Source of the DNA: PALSA-612 sp046729255
Lineage (GTDB): Bacteria > Actinomycetota > Thermoleophilia > Gaiellales > Gaiellaceae
Length of the DNA stretch: 64,000 nucleotides
Reading direction: 5' to 3'
Assembly (NCBI GenBank): GCA_046729255.1
Contig: JBKPGF010000044.1
Coordinates: 12,911-76,910, forward strand
Shown: in pieces, positions 43,065-50,265 of the stretch
How the letters are laid out: the number at the start of each line of letters is the position of its first letter
Position numbering within the stretch: the first letter of the stretch is position 1
Made by a program: the position numbers and the translations under genes
Notes under the pieces: generated by a model
The model's database searches: none
Told to the model about the DNA's origin: nothing
What the model saw: only the letters and a program-made list of their open reading frames with translations

Positions 43065-44224
43065 TGGGACGCTTCCGCGACGCGCTCGCGCAGGACGGCC
43101 TGCAGGCGATCGCGGAGGTCAAGCGACGATCGCCGTCGGCGGGCGACCTGCGCCCGGATGCCGATCCGGCTTCCCTGGCGGCGGGCTTCGAAGAGTCCGG
43201 CGCCGCCGCACTGTCGGTGCTGGTCGACGAACGTTTCGGCGGCGACATCTCGGACCTGCGGGCCGCGCGCGCGGCAGCCGGCTTGCCTCTCCTGGCCAAG
43301 GGGTTCTTCTCCACGGAGGACGAGCTGGCGGAGCTCCGCGATGCGGGCGCCGACGCCATCCTGCTGCTGCTGCGCGACCTCGACGACGATTCGGCACGGC
43401 GCCTGCAAGCTCGGGCACGCGACCTCGGCATGGACGCCCTTGTCGAGGCCCACGACGAGGCAGAGCTGGCACGAGCCGTCGCGCTCGACGCAGACCCGAT
43501 CGGCCTCAACGCGCGCGATCTGAAGACGTTCGCGATCGACAGGCACGCACAGCTCGAGCTCGTGGCCAGGGCGCCACGGGAGCGCGCCATCGTCGCCGAG
43601 AGCGGCATCGTCACACGCGTCCAGGGCGTCGAGGCGGAGCTGGCCGGTGCGGACGCGATCCTCGTCGGCTCGGCGTTGATGCGCGCTTCCGATCCGGCAG
43701 CGGCCCTCGCATCGCTCATCGCGCGGCCCCTGGCGAAGGTCTGCGGCCTCACGCACCAGGAGGACGTCGACGTGGCAGTCGAAGCGGGCGCCGACCTGTG
43801 CGGGTTCGTGCTCGTGCCCCAGAGCCCGCGCGCAGCCGAGGCCGTCCTTGACGTCGGCGACTCGGCGCTGACGGTGGCGGTGGTCGTCGGAGAGGCGGAG
43901 GAGCACGGCACCGACCTCCTCCAGGTCTACGAGCGCGAGGAGGGTCGGGTTCGCGGGCGCGACGCGGTGCTCCTGCGGGACGGTGCTCCTGTCGCGACCG
44001 TCGTCGATCTGCCCTGGCACGAGGAGGACGCGACGCTTCACGACCGCGCCCGTGCCGTCGAAGGGCGACTCATGCTCGCTGGCGGGCTCGGCCCCGAGAA
44101 CGTGGCCGAGGCGATCGCAGCATGTCATCCGTGGGCCGTGGACGCGAGCTCGAGCCTCGAGTCCGCGCCGGGCGTCAAGGACCACGACCTCGTACGCGCC
44201 TTCGTCGAAGCAGTGCGCGGATGA
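43064..44224 (+). CDS. trpCF: Compact fusion: indole-3-glycerol-phosphate synthase / phosphoribosylanthranilate isomerase
   Basis: A 386-residue two-barrel protein. Residues 1-222 are TrpC-like: AIAEVKRRSPSAGDLR, LSVLVDERFGGDISDLRAAR, LLAKGFFSTEDEL, LVEAHDEAELARAV, GLNARDLKTF and AESGI. The usual first 40 or so residues (helix alpha-0) are absent. Residues 223-386 are TrpF-like: LAKVCGLTHQEDVDVAVEAGADLCGFVLVPQSPR and MLAGGLGPENVAEAI with DASSSLE. The TrpF half is about 165 residues, against about 200, and its GGTG-type phosphate loop segment is missing. It sits in the position of both steps of the pathway. Activity of the TrpF half is uncertain. Confidence 0.88.
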   Translation: MGRFRDALAQDGLQAIAEVKRRSPSAGDLRPDADPASLAAGFEESGAAALSVLVDERFGGDISDLRAARAAAGLPLLAKGFFSTEDELAELRDAGADAILLLLRDLDDDSARRLQARARDLGMDALVEAHDEAELARAVALDADPIGLNARDLKTFAIDRHAQLELVARAPRERAIVAESGIVTRVQGVEAELAGADAILVGSALMRASDPAAALASLIARPLAKVCGLTHQEDVDVAVEAGADLCGFVLVPQSPRAAEAVLDVGDSALTVAVVVGEAEEHGTDLLQVYEREEGRVRGRDAVLLRDGAPVATVVDLPWHEEDATLHDRARAVEGRLMLAGGLGPENVAEAIAACHPWAVDASSSLESAPGVKDHDLVRAFVEAVRG

Positions 44225-45336
44225 ACGAGGGTTGGTTCGGCGAGTACGGCGGCCGCTTCGTCCCCGAGACGCTGATCCCGGCGCTCGACGAACTGGAGCA
44301 GGGCTGGCGCGTGGCTGCGGAAGACCCGTCGTTCGCGGCCGAGCTCGACGCCCTCGGACGTGAGTACGCAGGACGCCCGACACCGCTGACGCTCGCGGAG
44401 CGGTTCCTGCCTGGAAGGCGGGTCTATCTCAAGCGTGAGGACCTGCTGCACACGGGCGCCCACAAGCTCAACAACGCGCTCGGACAGGCCGTTCTCGCCC
44501 GCCGGCTCGGCAAGCCGCGGATCGTCGCTGAGACAGGCGCCGGTCAGCATGGCGTCGCTGCGGCCACCGTCTGCGCGCGATTTGGCCTCGAGTGCGTGGT
44601 CTACATGGGCGAAGAGGACATGAAGCGGCAGCGGCCCAACGTCGAGCGGATGGGCCTGCTGGGCGCCGAGGTTCGCCCGGTCGACTTCGGGACGAAGACC
44701 CTGAAGGAGGCCACGAGCGAGGCGATCCGCGACTGGATCACGAACGTCCGCACGACCCACTACCTCATCGGCTCGTGCGTCGGTCCCCACCCGTACCCCA
44801 CGATCGTGCGCGAGCTCCAGGCCGTGATCGGACGCGAGGCGCGCCAGCAGATGCTCGCGGCCGAGGGCAGGCTCCCCGACGCCGTGGTGGCGTGTGTCGG
44901 TGGCGGCTCGAATGCGATCGGCATCTTCGCAGGCTTCGCCGATGACGAGGACGTGCGGCTCGTGGGAGTCGAGGCGGCCGGCGCCGCGAGCCTCGCCTCC
45001 GGACGGGCCGGAGTCCTGCACGGTGCCCGTTCGTCGCTGCTGGCCGATGCCGACGGACAGGTCGAGGACGCCCACTCCATCTCCGCCGGCCTCGACTACC
45101 CGGGCGTCGGGCCCGAGCACGCGCTGCTCCGCGACTCAGGGCGAGCCGACTACGTGACGGCGACGGACGAGGAGGCGCTCGCCGCGTTTCACCGCCTCGC
45201 CGAGACGGAGGGCATCATTCCCGCTCTCGAGCCTGCGCACGCGCTGGCCCGCGTCGCAAATGTGGACGCCGAGCTAGTCCTCGTCGGGCTCTCCGGCCGA
45301 GGGGACAAGGACCTGGCCGCTGTCCTCGGAGTCTGA
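44221..45336 (+). CDS. trpB: Tryptophan synthase beta chain
   Basis: A 371-residue PLP enzyme condensing indole and serine. It has NEGWFGEYGGRFVPETLIPALDELE, the PLP lysine Lys82 in LKREDLLHTGAHKLNNALGQ, RIVAETGAGQHGVAAATVCA and CVGGGSNAIGIFAGF, with SISAGLDYPGVGPEH (TrpB1 type). ATG 44221 overlaps trpCF (ATGA). The last 63 bp overlap a convergent DUF1345 gene that separates trpB from trpA. Confidence 0.96.
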   Translation: MNEGWFGEYGGRFVPETLIPALDELEQGWRVAAEDPSFAAELDALGREYAGRPTPLTLAERFLPGRRVYLKREDLLHTGAHKLNNALGQAVLARRLGKPRIVAETGAGQHGVAAATVCARFGLECVVYMGEEDMKRQRPNVERMGLLGAEVRPVDFGTKTLKEATSEAIRDWITNVRTTHYLIGSCVGPHPYPTIVRELQAVIGREARQQMLAAEGRLPDAVVACVGGGSNAIGIFAGFADDEDVRLVGVEAAGAASLASGRAGVLHGARSSLLADADGQVEDAHSISAGLDYPGVGPEHALLRDSGRADYVTATDEEALAAFHRLAETEGIIPALEPAHALARVANVDAELVLVGLSGRGDKDLAAVLGV

Positions 45337-45945
45337 GCGGCGATGCCAGTCGATGAAGCTCGAGGCGTACGCGGTCACGAGCGCGAAGGCCGTCATCATC
45401 TCGATCACCGTCGCCGCGCGCGCTCCCCGCGAGTGCGCGAGGATGTCACCAGGCGGGGAGACGAACGCCGTCGATACCGCGGTGTAGAAGAAGTCCGCGA
45501 AGCGCGGCTCCGGGTCGAGGCCGCGAAACGCGTCCTCCGGGTGCGCCCACCACAGGGCGATGTACACGAACGTCCAGCCGAGGAAGAACGTGAGGGCGAG
45601 CACGGGCAAGCCGATGCGCCTGAGGGTGATGAACACTGCCTCGGTGGCGCGACCGGTGGTACTGGTCGACGGCTCCCGCGCGGCACGGCGGGTCGCAATG
45701 AGCAGGAGGATTCCGAGCGCGACCGCGCCGAGCGCCCCGCCGAGGACGACCCAGCCGGCGTTGTCCGGGGTCAGCCGCGGCCGAACCATGGCAACGAGGA
45801 TCACGAACAGCGCCAGCAGTGCGAGACGAATCGCGCCTGCGGTGATCCATCCCGGGCGCGGCACCGCCAGATCGAAGTGCTGAGACTTCAGCATCGCGTA
45901 CGCGATTCGCCGTTCCGCCGTCAACGCCTTTCCTCGCGCAGTCAT
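45274..45945 (-). CDS. DUF1345 membrane protein embedded antisense between trpB and trpA
   Basis: A 223-residue membrane protein with four to five helices (AGAIRLALLALFVILVAMV, GWVVLGGALGAVALGILLLIA, IGLPVLALTFFLGWTFVYIALWW, VIEMMTAFALVTAYASSFIDWH) and the DUF1345 core DFFYTAVSTAFVSPPGDI, loosely like ion-channel pore regions. Function unknown. Its 3' end overlaps trpB by 63 bp; its ATG (45945-45943) overlaps the trpA ATG (45944-45946) on the other strand. ATG 45945 is chosen over a longer frame to 45981 that lies inside trpA. Confidence 0.82.
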   Translation of the reverse strand: MTARGKALTAERRIAYAMLKSQHFDLAVPRPGWITAGAIRLALLALFVILVAMVRPRLTPDNAGWVVLGGALGAVALGILLLIATRRAAREPSTSTTGRATEAVFITLRRIGLPVLALTFFLGWTFVYIALWWAHPEDAFRGLDPEPRFADFFYTAVSTAFVSPPGDILAHSRGARAATVIEMMTAFALVTAYASSFIDWHRRSDSEDSGQVLVPSAGEPDED

Positions 45946-46660
45946 GCCTAGCACCCAGAGAGACCACAAGCAGCTCGTCATCTACCTCATGGCCGGGCGA
46001 GAGACTCCGGCGCTGGCGGAGGCCGCCGTACGCGGCGGCGCGGACCTCGTCGAGATCGGCTTCCCGTTCTCGGATCCGCTCGCCGACGGCCCGGTCATCC
46101 GGCGGGCTGCCGAGCGAGCCCTTGCCGATGGCATGCGGACGGCTGCGTGCCTCGAGTGCCTCGCCGACGTGCGCGCACGCGTCGAGACACCCATCGTCCC
46201 CATGACGTACGCCTCCCTGCTCGAGGCATACGGCTACGAGCGCTTCGCGAAGGACGTCCGCTCGGCCGGTGCAGACAGCGTGATCGTCGCGGATCTGCCG
46301 GTGGACTCACATCCGGAGCTGCGACGGATCCAGCTCGTTGCGCCGACATCGACCGACGACCGCCTGCGCATCGCCGCGGAGCAAACCGACAGCTGGCTCT
46401 ACCTCGTCAGCGTCACGGGAACGACCGGCGCCCGGGAGGCGCTCTCCGAAGAGGCCGCGGAGCTCGTATGGCGCGCGCGCGCCATGACAGACGTGCCGCT
46501 CTACCTCGGCTTCGGCATCTCCACTCCCGAACTCGCCCGGGCAGCTGCCGAGATCGCGGACGGCGTCGTCGTCGGCTCCCGCGCGGTCGAGATCGCCGAG
46601 GAGGGCCCCGAGGCCCTCCGCGAGTACGTGAGCTCGCTTCGTGACGCGCTGGACGGCTAG
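45944..46660 (+). CDS. trpA: Tryptophan synthase alpha chain
   Basis: A 238-residue barrel that releases indole from indole-3-glycerol phosphate to TrpB. Catalytic Glu37 and Asp48 lie in VEIGFPFSDPLADGPVIRRA, with the 11-residue spacing of Salmonella Glu49/Asp60. PMTYASLLEAYGYERFAKDVRSAGADSVIVADLP and GFGISTPELARAAAEIADGVVVGSRAVE hold the phosphate-binding loops. It is slightly short (usually 260-270). It is separated from trpB by 607 bp holding an antisense gene, so it may need its own promoter. Confidence 0.94.
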   Translation: MPSTQRDHKQLVIYLMAGRETPALAEAAVRGGADLVEIGFPFSDPLADGPVIRRAAERALADGMRTAACLECLADVRARVETPIVPMTYASLLEAYGYERFAKDVRSAGADSVIVADLPVDSHPELRRIQLVAPTSTDDRLRIAAEQTDSWLYLVSVTGTTGAREALSEEAAELVWRARAMTDVPLYLGFGISTPELARAAAEIADGVVVGSRAVEIAEEGPEALREYVSSLRDALDG

Positions 46661-46663
46661 GCA

Positions 46664-46831
46664 CTAGCGTTCCTGGGGCCCCGCTGGTCAGAGAGGCAAG
46701 CGAGCGGCGCGCAGGGCAGTACTCGGTACGGCCAAGCGACGCGAGTGCCGCGTCCCGCCGCCAGAGGCGTCAGCGGCGCGCGAAAGCCCGGCTTCGCCGG
46801 GCGTTGAGCAAGCCGCGGCCAGGGACGCTAG
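46664..46831. repeat. Element B copy 1: 168-bp cloverleaf-like repeat
   Basis: Terminal arms CTAGCGTTCCTGG (46664-46676) and CCAGGGACGCTAG (46819-46831) pair at 12 of 13 positions, the odd one a T-G. Inside are GTAC-TCG-GTAC and a GCCCGG/CCGGGC hairpin (near 46784-46800). It is similar along its length to 48168-48336, but the outer arm bases differ in compensating fashion. It fills the gap between convergent trpA and the SIMPL gene, whose stop codon lies inside the right arm. Confidence 0.75.
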
Positions 46832-47544
46832 CGGACTGCGAACTCGACGGTGACGGAGGCCTCGATCCGCTGCGTGCCCGGCTCGATCGGCGCGCCTGCG
46901 TCCCTGGCCGCCGCCGCTTTCTCCGCGAGCGGCACGGGCCCGGTCGAGGACTCGATGATCGACAGCACGCGGCCCAGTCGTACCTTGCCGGCGCGCGCGA
47001 GCGTCTGCGCCTTCCCGCGCGCGTTCGCGACGGCTGCCGTCAACGCGCGGCGGTAGAGCACTGTCTCGTCGGATCGTGTGAACGACGGCCCGTACACCTG
47101 GTTCGCGCCTGCGCCGACCGCCGCATCGATGACAACGCCTGAGCGGGAGACATTCCTGATCGTCGCGTTGACGGTGTTCGAGGCGGTGAAGCCGGCGATG
47201 TCCTCTCCGTTCGGGGAGTAGCGGGGCGACAGGGAGACACTCGACGTCTGGATGTCCCTCGCGGCGACGCCGAGGCGCTTGAGCGCGTCGATCACCTTCC
47301 GCATCTCGGTGTTGTTGCCGTTCAAGGCCGTCGCAGCCGACCGGGCCTGCGTGGCGACACCGAAGGAGAAGGCTGCACGGTTCGGCGCGGAGAGCGCGGC
47401 TCCCGAGCCGATGGCGGTGATCGACCGTCGGCCAGCTGCGGTCGCGGTCGCGTCACTCTCGGCGCCGGTCGCTCCGCCGACGACGACCACGGCCAGCACC
47501 GCCGCCGCTCCGAGCGCGAGCGCTCCCATCCGCCTCCATGTCAT
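46828..47544 (-). CDS. SIMPL-domain (DUF541) exported protein
   Basis: A 238-residue secreted or anchored protein. The N-terminal helix MTWRRMGALALGAAAVLAVVVVGGATGA is a signal peptide or anchor. The SIMPL domain follows: ITAIGSGAALSAPNRAAFSFGVATQARSAATALNGNNTEMRKVIDALKRLGVAARDIQTSSVSLSPRY, ANQVYGPSFTRSDETVLYRRALTAAVANARGKAQTLARAGKVRLGRVLSI. The role is unknown; family members occur at cell surfaces. ATG 47544 is chosen because GGAGG lies 6 nt upstream. Its stop codon is within repeat element B. Confidence 0.87.
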   Translation of the reverse strand: MTWRRMGALALGAAAVLAVVVVGGATGAESDATATAAGRRSITAIGSGAALSAPNRAAFSFGVATQARSAATALNGNNTEMRKVIDALKRLGVAARDIQTSSVSLSPRYSPNGEDIAGFTASNTVNATIRNVSRSGVVIDAAVGAGANQVYGPSFTRSDETVLYRRALTAAVANARGKAQTLARAGKVRLGRVLSIIESSTGPVPLAEKAAAARDAGAPIEPGTQRIEASVTVEFAVR

Positions 47545-47599
47545 CGCTGCCCTCCTGGTCACGGGTGTGTCCCGACTACGTCACCGGGACGGGCTCGTG

Positions 47600-48118
47600 T
47601 CACGCAATCGCCGCTGCCGCCCGCGGCTCGAGGTACGGGCGCCAACCGGTGGGAATGCGAGGCGTGTGCAGCCTGATGAAGAGCGCCGGTGTGGGAGGCC
47701 GCGGCGGCTTCGGCAGCACCATCGACACCTCCTCCGGTAGACGGTTGCCCTTACGGAGGTTGCACGGGGCGCACGACGTGACGACGTTCTCCCAGACGGA
47801 ATCGCCGCCACGGCTGCGCGGAACGACGTGGTCGAGCGTGAGGCGGACGTTGGTCTGCCCGCAGTAGACGCACTCCCAGCCGTCGCGTGCGAAGAGCGCC
47901 CGACGCGAGATGCGCCGCTGAGCCGCGCGCGGCACGCGCACGTAGGTGCGTAGCCGGACGACGTGGGGCCAGGCGAAGGTGGCTTCGGCCGATCGCAGCG
48001 GGCGGTCGAGAACCTCGACGAGCTCGGCCTTCTGCTTGTGCACGAGCACGTGCGCCCGCCTGACGGAGCAGACGTTCAGGGGCTCGTAGCTGGCATTGAG
48101 TACGAGTACCTGCTGCAT
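47600..48118 (-). CDS. HNH endonuclease domain protein
   Basis: A 172-residue protein. The N-terminal region (MQQVLVLNASYEPLNVCSVRRAHVLVHKQKAELVE) is the widespread bacterial HNH subfamily start. The nuclease motif is CVYCGQTNVRLTLDHVVPRSRGGDSVWENVVTSCAPCNLRKGNR, with two CxxC zinc pairs and the HNH His/Asn. These housekeeping-like HNH proteins are common in actinobacteria and their target is not known. The start is ATG 48118; TACAGT lies 10 nt upstream. Flanked upstream by element B. Confidence 0.88.
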   Translation of the reverse strand: MQQVLVLNASYEPLNVCSVRRAHVLVHKQKAELVEVLDRPLRSAEATFAWPHVVRLRTYVRVPRAAQRRISRRALFARDGWECVYCGQTNVRLTLDHVVPRSRGGDSVWENVVTSCAPCNLRKGNRLPEEVSMVLPKPPRPPTPALFIRLHTPRIPTGWRPYLEPRAAAAIA

Positions 48119-48128
48119 CAGGCCGCGA

Positions 48129-48134
48129 ACTGTA
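48129..48134 (-). promoter_or_regulatory. Candidate -10 box TACAGT for HNH gene
   Basis: TACAGT on the minus strand ends 10 nt before ATG 48118. The same hexamer lies at 50033-50028, 28 nt before the gene starting at 50000. Confidence 0.35.
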
Positions 48135-48167
48135 GCGGGGCGTTGCAGCCCTTCCGCACCGAGGCGT

Positions 48168-48336
48168 CTCCTGAGTTCCTGGGGCGCCGCTGGACAGGGA
48201 GGCGAGCCCGAGGGCCGAAGGACAGTACGTCTGGTACGCCCGAGGCCCGAGCGGCGATGCATCCCGCCGCCAGCGGCGCCAGGTCGACCGGAGGGCGGCT
48301 CCGCCGCACGGGGTCGACCGTCCAGGGACTCAGGAG
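48168..48336. repeat. Element B copy 2: 169-bp cloverleaf-like repeat
   Basis: Terminal arms CTCCTGAGTTCCTGG (48168-48182) and CCAGGGACTCAGGAG (48322-48336) pair with one T-G, at the same place as in copy 1. A second nested perfect stem GGCGCCGCTGG/CCAGCGGCGCC lies at 48183-48193/48270-48280. GTAC-N5-GTAC is at 48225-48237, and GCGGC-TCC-GCCGC precedes the right arm. The stop codon of the upstream DUF4446 gene lies in the right arm, as with copy 1. Confidence 0.75.
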
Positions 48337-48812
48337 GCCATGGCTCGTTCGACGGCCTCTTGCTCCTCGGGCGAGAGGGCGATCACGGCCTTGCCCTGGT
48401 CGAGCTCCTTCACGTACACACGGGCGTAGTCGCGGCCCTGGATCGCGCTGAGCACGACGCCGCTCCGGCTCGAGTCGAGGAACGCGACCGACGCCGACTG
48501 GCGGCCGCCCGCGCCGTCGTACGCGTCGTAGCGCACGACCGACACTCGTGAGAGCGTCACGTCGGCCCGCCGGTCGACGCGAGCGATCGCCGCCGCCACC
48601 TCGTCGACCGCGCGGTGCAGGTCTTCGACGCGGGCCTGAAGGGACACGGCGAAGTCGGCCAAGTCTCGTTTAGCGCCGCCGAGCAGCACGCTCTGCGCCG
48701 CGCGCAGCCGGCGCACGTCGCGGACCACGAGCACGAGCAGCACAAGTGCAACCACGGCGATGGCAACCGCTCCGATGGCGATCCACCCGGCGACATCCGT
48801 GGAGAAGCTCAC
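48330..48812 (-). CDS. DUF4446 membrane-anchored protein
   Basis: A 160-residue protein with one N-terminal helix (IAIGAVAIAVVALVLLVLVV), a coiled-coil stretch (LRAAQSVLLGGAKRDLADFAVSLQARVEDLHRAVDEVAAAIARVDRRA) and the DUF4446 core VSVVRYDAYDGAGGRQSASVAFLDSSRSGVVLSAIQGRDYARVYVKELDQGK. It ends ALSPEEQEAVERAM. Function unknown. GTG 48812 lies 15 bp after the end of the next upstream gene. Confidence 0.85.
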   Translation of the reverse strand: MSFSTDVAGWIAIGAVAIAVVALVLLVLVVRDVRRLRAAQSVLLGGAKRDLADFAVSLQARVEDLHRAVDEVAAAIARVDRRADVTLSRVSVVRYDAYDGAGGRQSASVAFLDSSRSGVVLSAIQGRDYARVYVKELDQGKAVIALSPEEQEAVERAMAS

Positions 48813-48827
48813 TCCAGCCGGTTACCC

Positions 48828-50000
48828 CTAACCCAGCGAGAAGATAACCGGGTACTCCGCTGAGTTGTTGTCGGTGTTCGCCTCGCCTTCGACCGGCTGG
48901 ACGTCGACCTTGACGGTCGTCTTCGTCGCGAACGCGACCTGACCCAGGTCGCTGAACGTGACGGTCTTCGTCTCGCCCGGATTGATGACGTCGACCGTCT
49001 TCGTCGCGACGATCGGCGACGGCTGCTGCTGGATCGTAAGCGTCACCTTGATCTGGACTTCCTGGTTGTCGCCCGTGTCCTCGATCGTCACGGCGAAGGC
49101 GAGGTCGGTGCCGGCGGTGACGATGTTCTCGATGTTGGGATCGAGCACGACCTCGCTCGGCAGCGCCTTCGTCTCGACGATCCCGGTCCCGTGCAGGCCT
49201 CCGGTCGACGTGCCGCCGTCAGTGGCCGCGCCGTTCACCCGCTCGAATACCGGCTCCCAGTAGGCGGGACTTCCGAACTCGGGGTTCTGGACGAAGTCCG
49301 ACTCTGGGACGGGAACCCCCGAAACGCCGTCCGAGCGCATCTGGGCAAGCGAGGCCGCGCGGAACAGGTCCGCCCATACGACGTCGCTGGCCACGAGCCG
49401 GTTTGCCTGCGTCGCCAGCTGGAGCGCCGCCCCGGACGTGTCGTCTGACCCTGCCGTGGACCTGAAGACATCCGCGAGCCTCCGCATGCCGGTCACACGG
49501 AAGCTCAGAGACTGGAGCGCAGCCGCCTGCTCCTCCGCGAGCGCGCCCGGCTCCTCGACAGCTTCTGCGTCGCCCAGCTCCTGCTGCTGGAGATCCGCGA
49601 GGCCATCCAGCTGCGTTGCCAGCTGGTTCGGCTTGATGCCCGGCGTCGTCAGCGCTGCGTCGAGGTCGCGTCCGATCTTGTCCGACCCGCTGGCCACCGC
49701 GGTCATGTCGTCCATGTAGCTCTCGTAGCGACCGGCCTTGCCCTCACCCGTGCAGCTGAGGATGAGGAAGACGAGCAAGATCGCGATGACGACCGCCCCG
49801 CCGATGAGGGCGATCAGCCGGCCGCGTGGGCTAAGCCCTGGTCCGCCGCCTCCACCACCCTCCTGGCGGCGCGGAGGTCTCGGCTGCTCCTCCTGCTCCC
49901 GCTGCTCCTCGTGCAACCAGTCGGGCGGCGATTGCTCGCTCGTCTCGACGTCTTCGAAGAAGTCGAACTCGATGTCTTCGTCGGGAAACCGCTCACTCAT
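48828..50000 (-). CDS. Membrane-anchored protein with CARDB-like C-terminal domain
   Basis: A 390-residue protein. It has an acidic, low-complexity cytosolic head (MSERFPDEDIEFDFFEDVET, Gln/Glu/Pro/Gly-rich to residue 70), one helix at about 75-96 (LIALIGGAVVIAILLVFLILSC), a helical exported region, and a C-terminal beta domain (LAFAVTIEDTGDNQEVQIKVTLTIQQ ... VDVINPGETKTVTFSDLG ... VKVDVQPVEGEANTDNNSAEYPVIF) with the CARDB pattern. The specific function is unknown. It is divergent from the kinase-led cell-wall operon, so a link to envelope biology is plausible. ATG 50000 lacks a Shine-Dalgarno. Confidence 0.75.
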   Translation of the reverse strand: MSERFPDEDIEFDFFEDVETSEQSPPDWLHEEQREQEEQPRPPRRQEGGGGGGPGLSPRGRLIALIGGAVVIAILLVFLILSCTGEGKAGRYESYMDDMTAVASGSDKIGRDLDAALTTPGIKPNQLATQLDGLADLQQQELGDAEAVEEPGALAEEQAAALQSLSFRVTGMRRLADVFRSTAGSDDTSGAALQLATQANRLVASDVVWADLFRAASLAQMRSDGVSGVPVPESDFVQNPEFGSPAYWEPVFERVNGAATDGGTSTGGLHGTGIVETKALPSEVVLDPNIENIVTAGTDLAFAVTIEDTGDNQEVQIKVTLTIQQQPSPIVATKTVDVINPGETKTVTFSDLGQVAFATKTTVKVDVQPVEGEANTDNNSAEYPVIFSLG

Positions 50001-50132
50001 GAGGTAACCGGGGCCGCGATTCGGCCCACTGTAGCCCATTGACCGGCCGGGACACTCGGGGAGGAACTGGCAACATCGTCTTTGTCGTCCTTGAGGCGCT
50101 GCTCGCCCCGATGCGGTGTCCGGGGTCGCCCC

Positions 50133-50169
50133 CGTATCTAGTTCGATACGCGGGCTCCCTGCGTCCTTG
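50133..50169 (+). repeat. Element A copy 2: hairpin plus 16-nt block upstream of the multi-TM kinase
   Basis: Stem CGTATC, 6-nt loop, GATACG (50133-50150), 3-nt spacer, GCTCCCTGCGTCCTTG (50154-50169). The block is identical to copy 1 and the layout identical in all three. Located about 95 nt before the kinase start, sense. Confidence 0.78.
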
Positions 50170-50265
50170 CCTCGGAACGACCATCGCGTCCCGACGACGA
50201 GCGACGTTCCGCCAGCCCCTCCCGTAAAGGAGTTCTGGTTCCTATGGCCAAAGCGGACGGTGTCG

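Noticed and set aside
48118..48309. Small minus-strand frame upstream of the HNH gene
   Set aside because: Lies entirely in repeat element B; its coding appearance comes from the GC-rich repeat.
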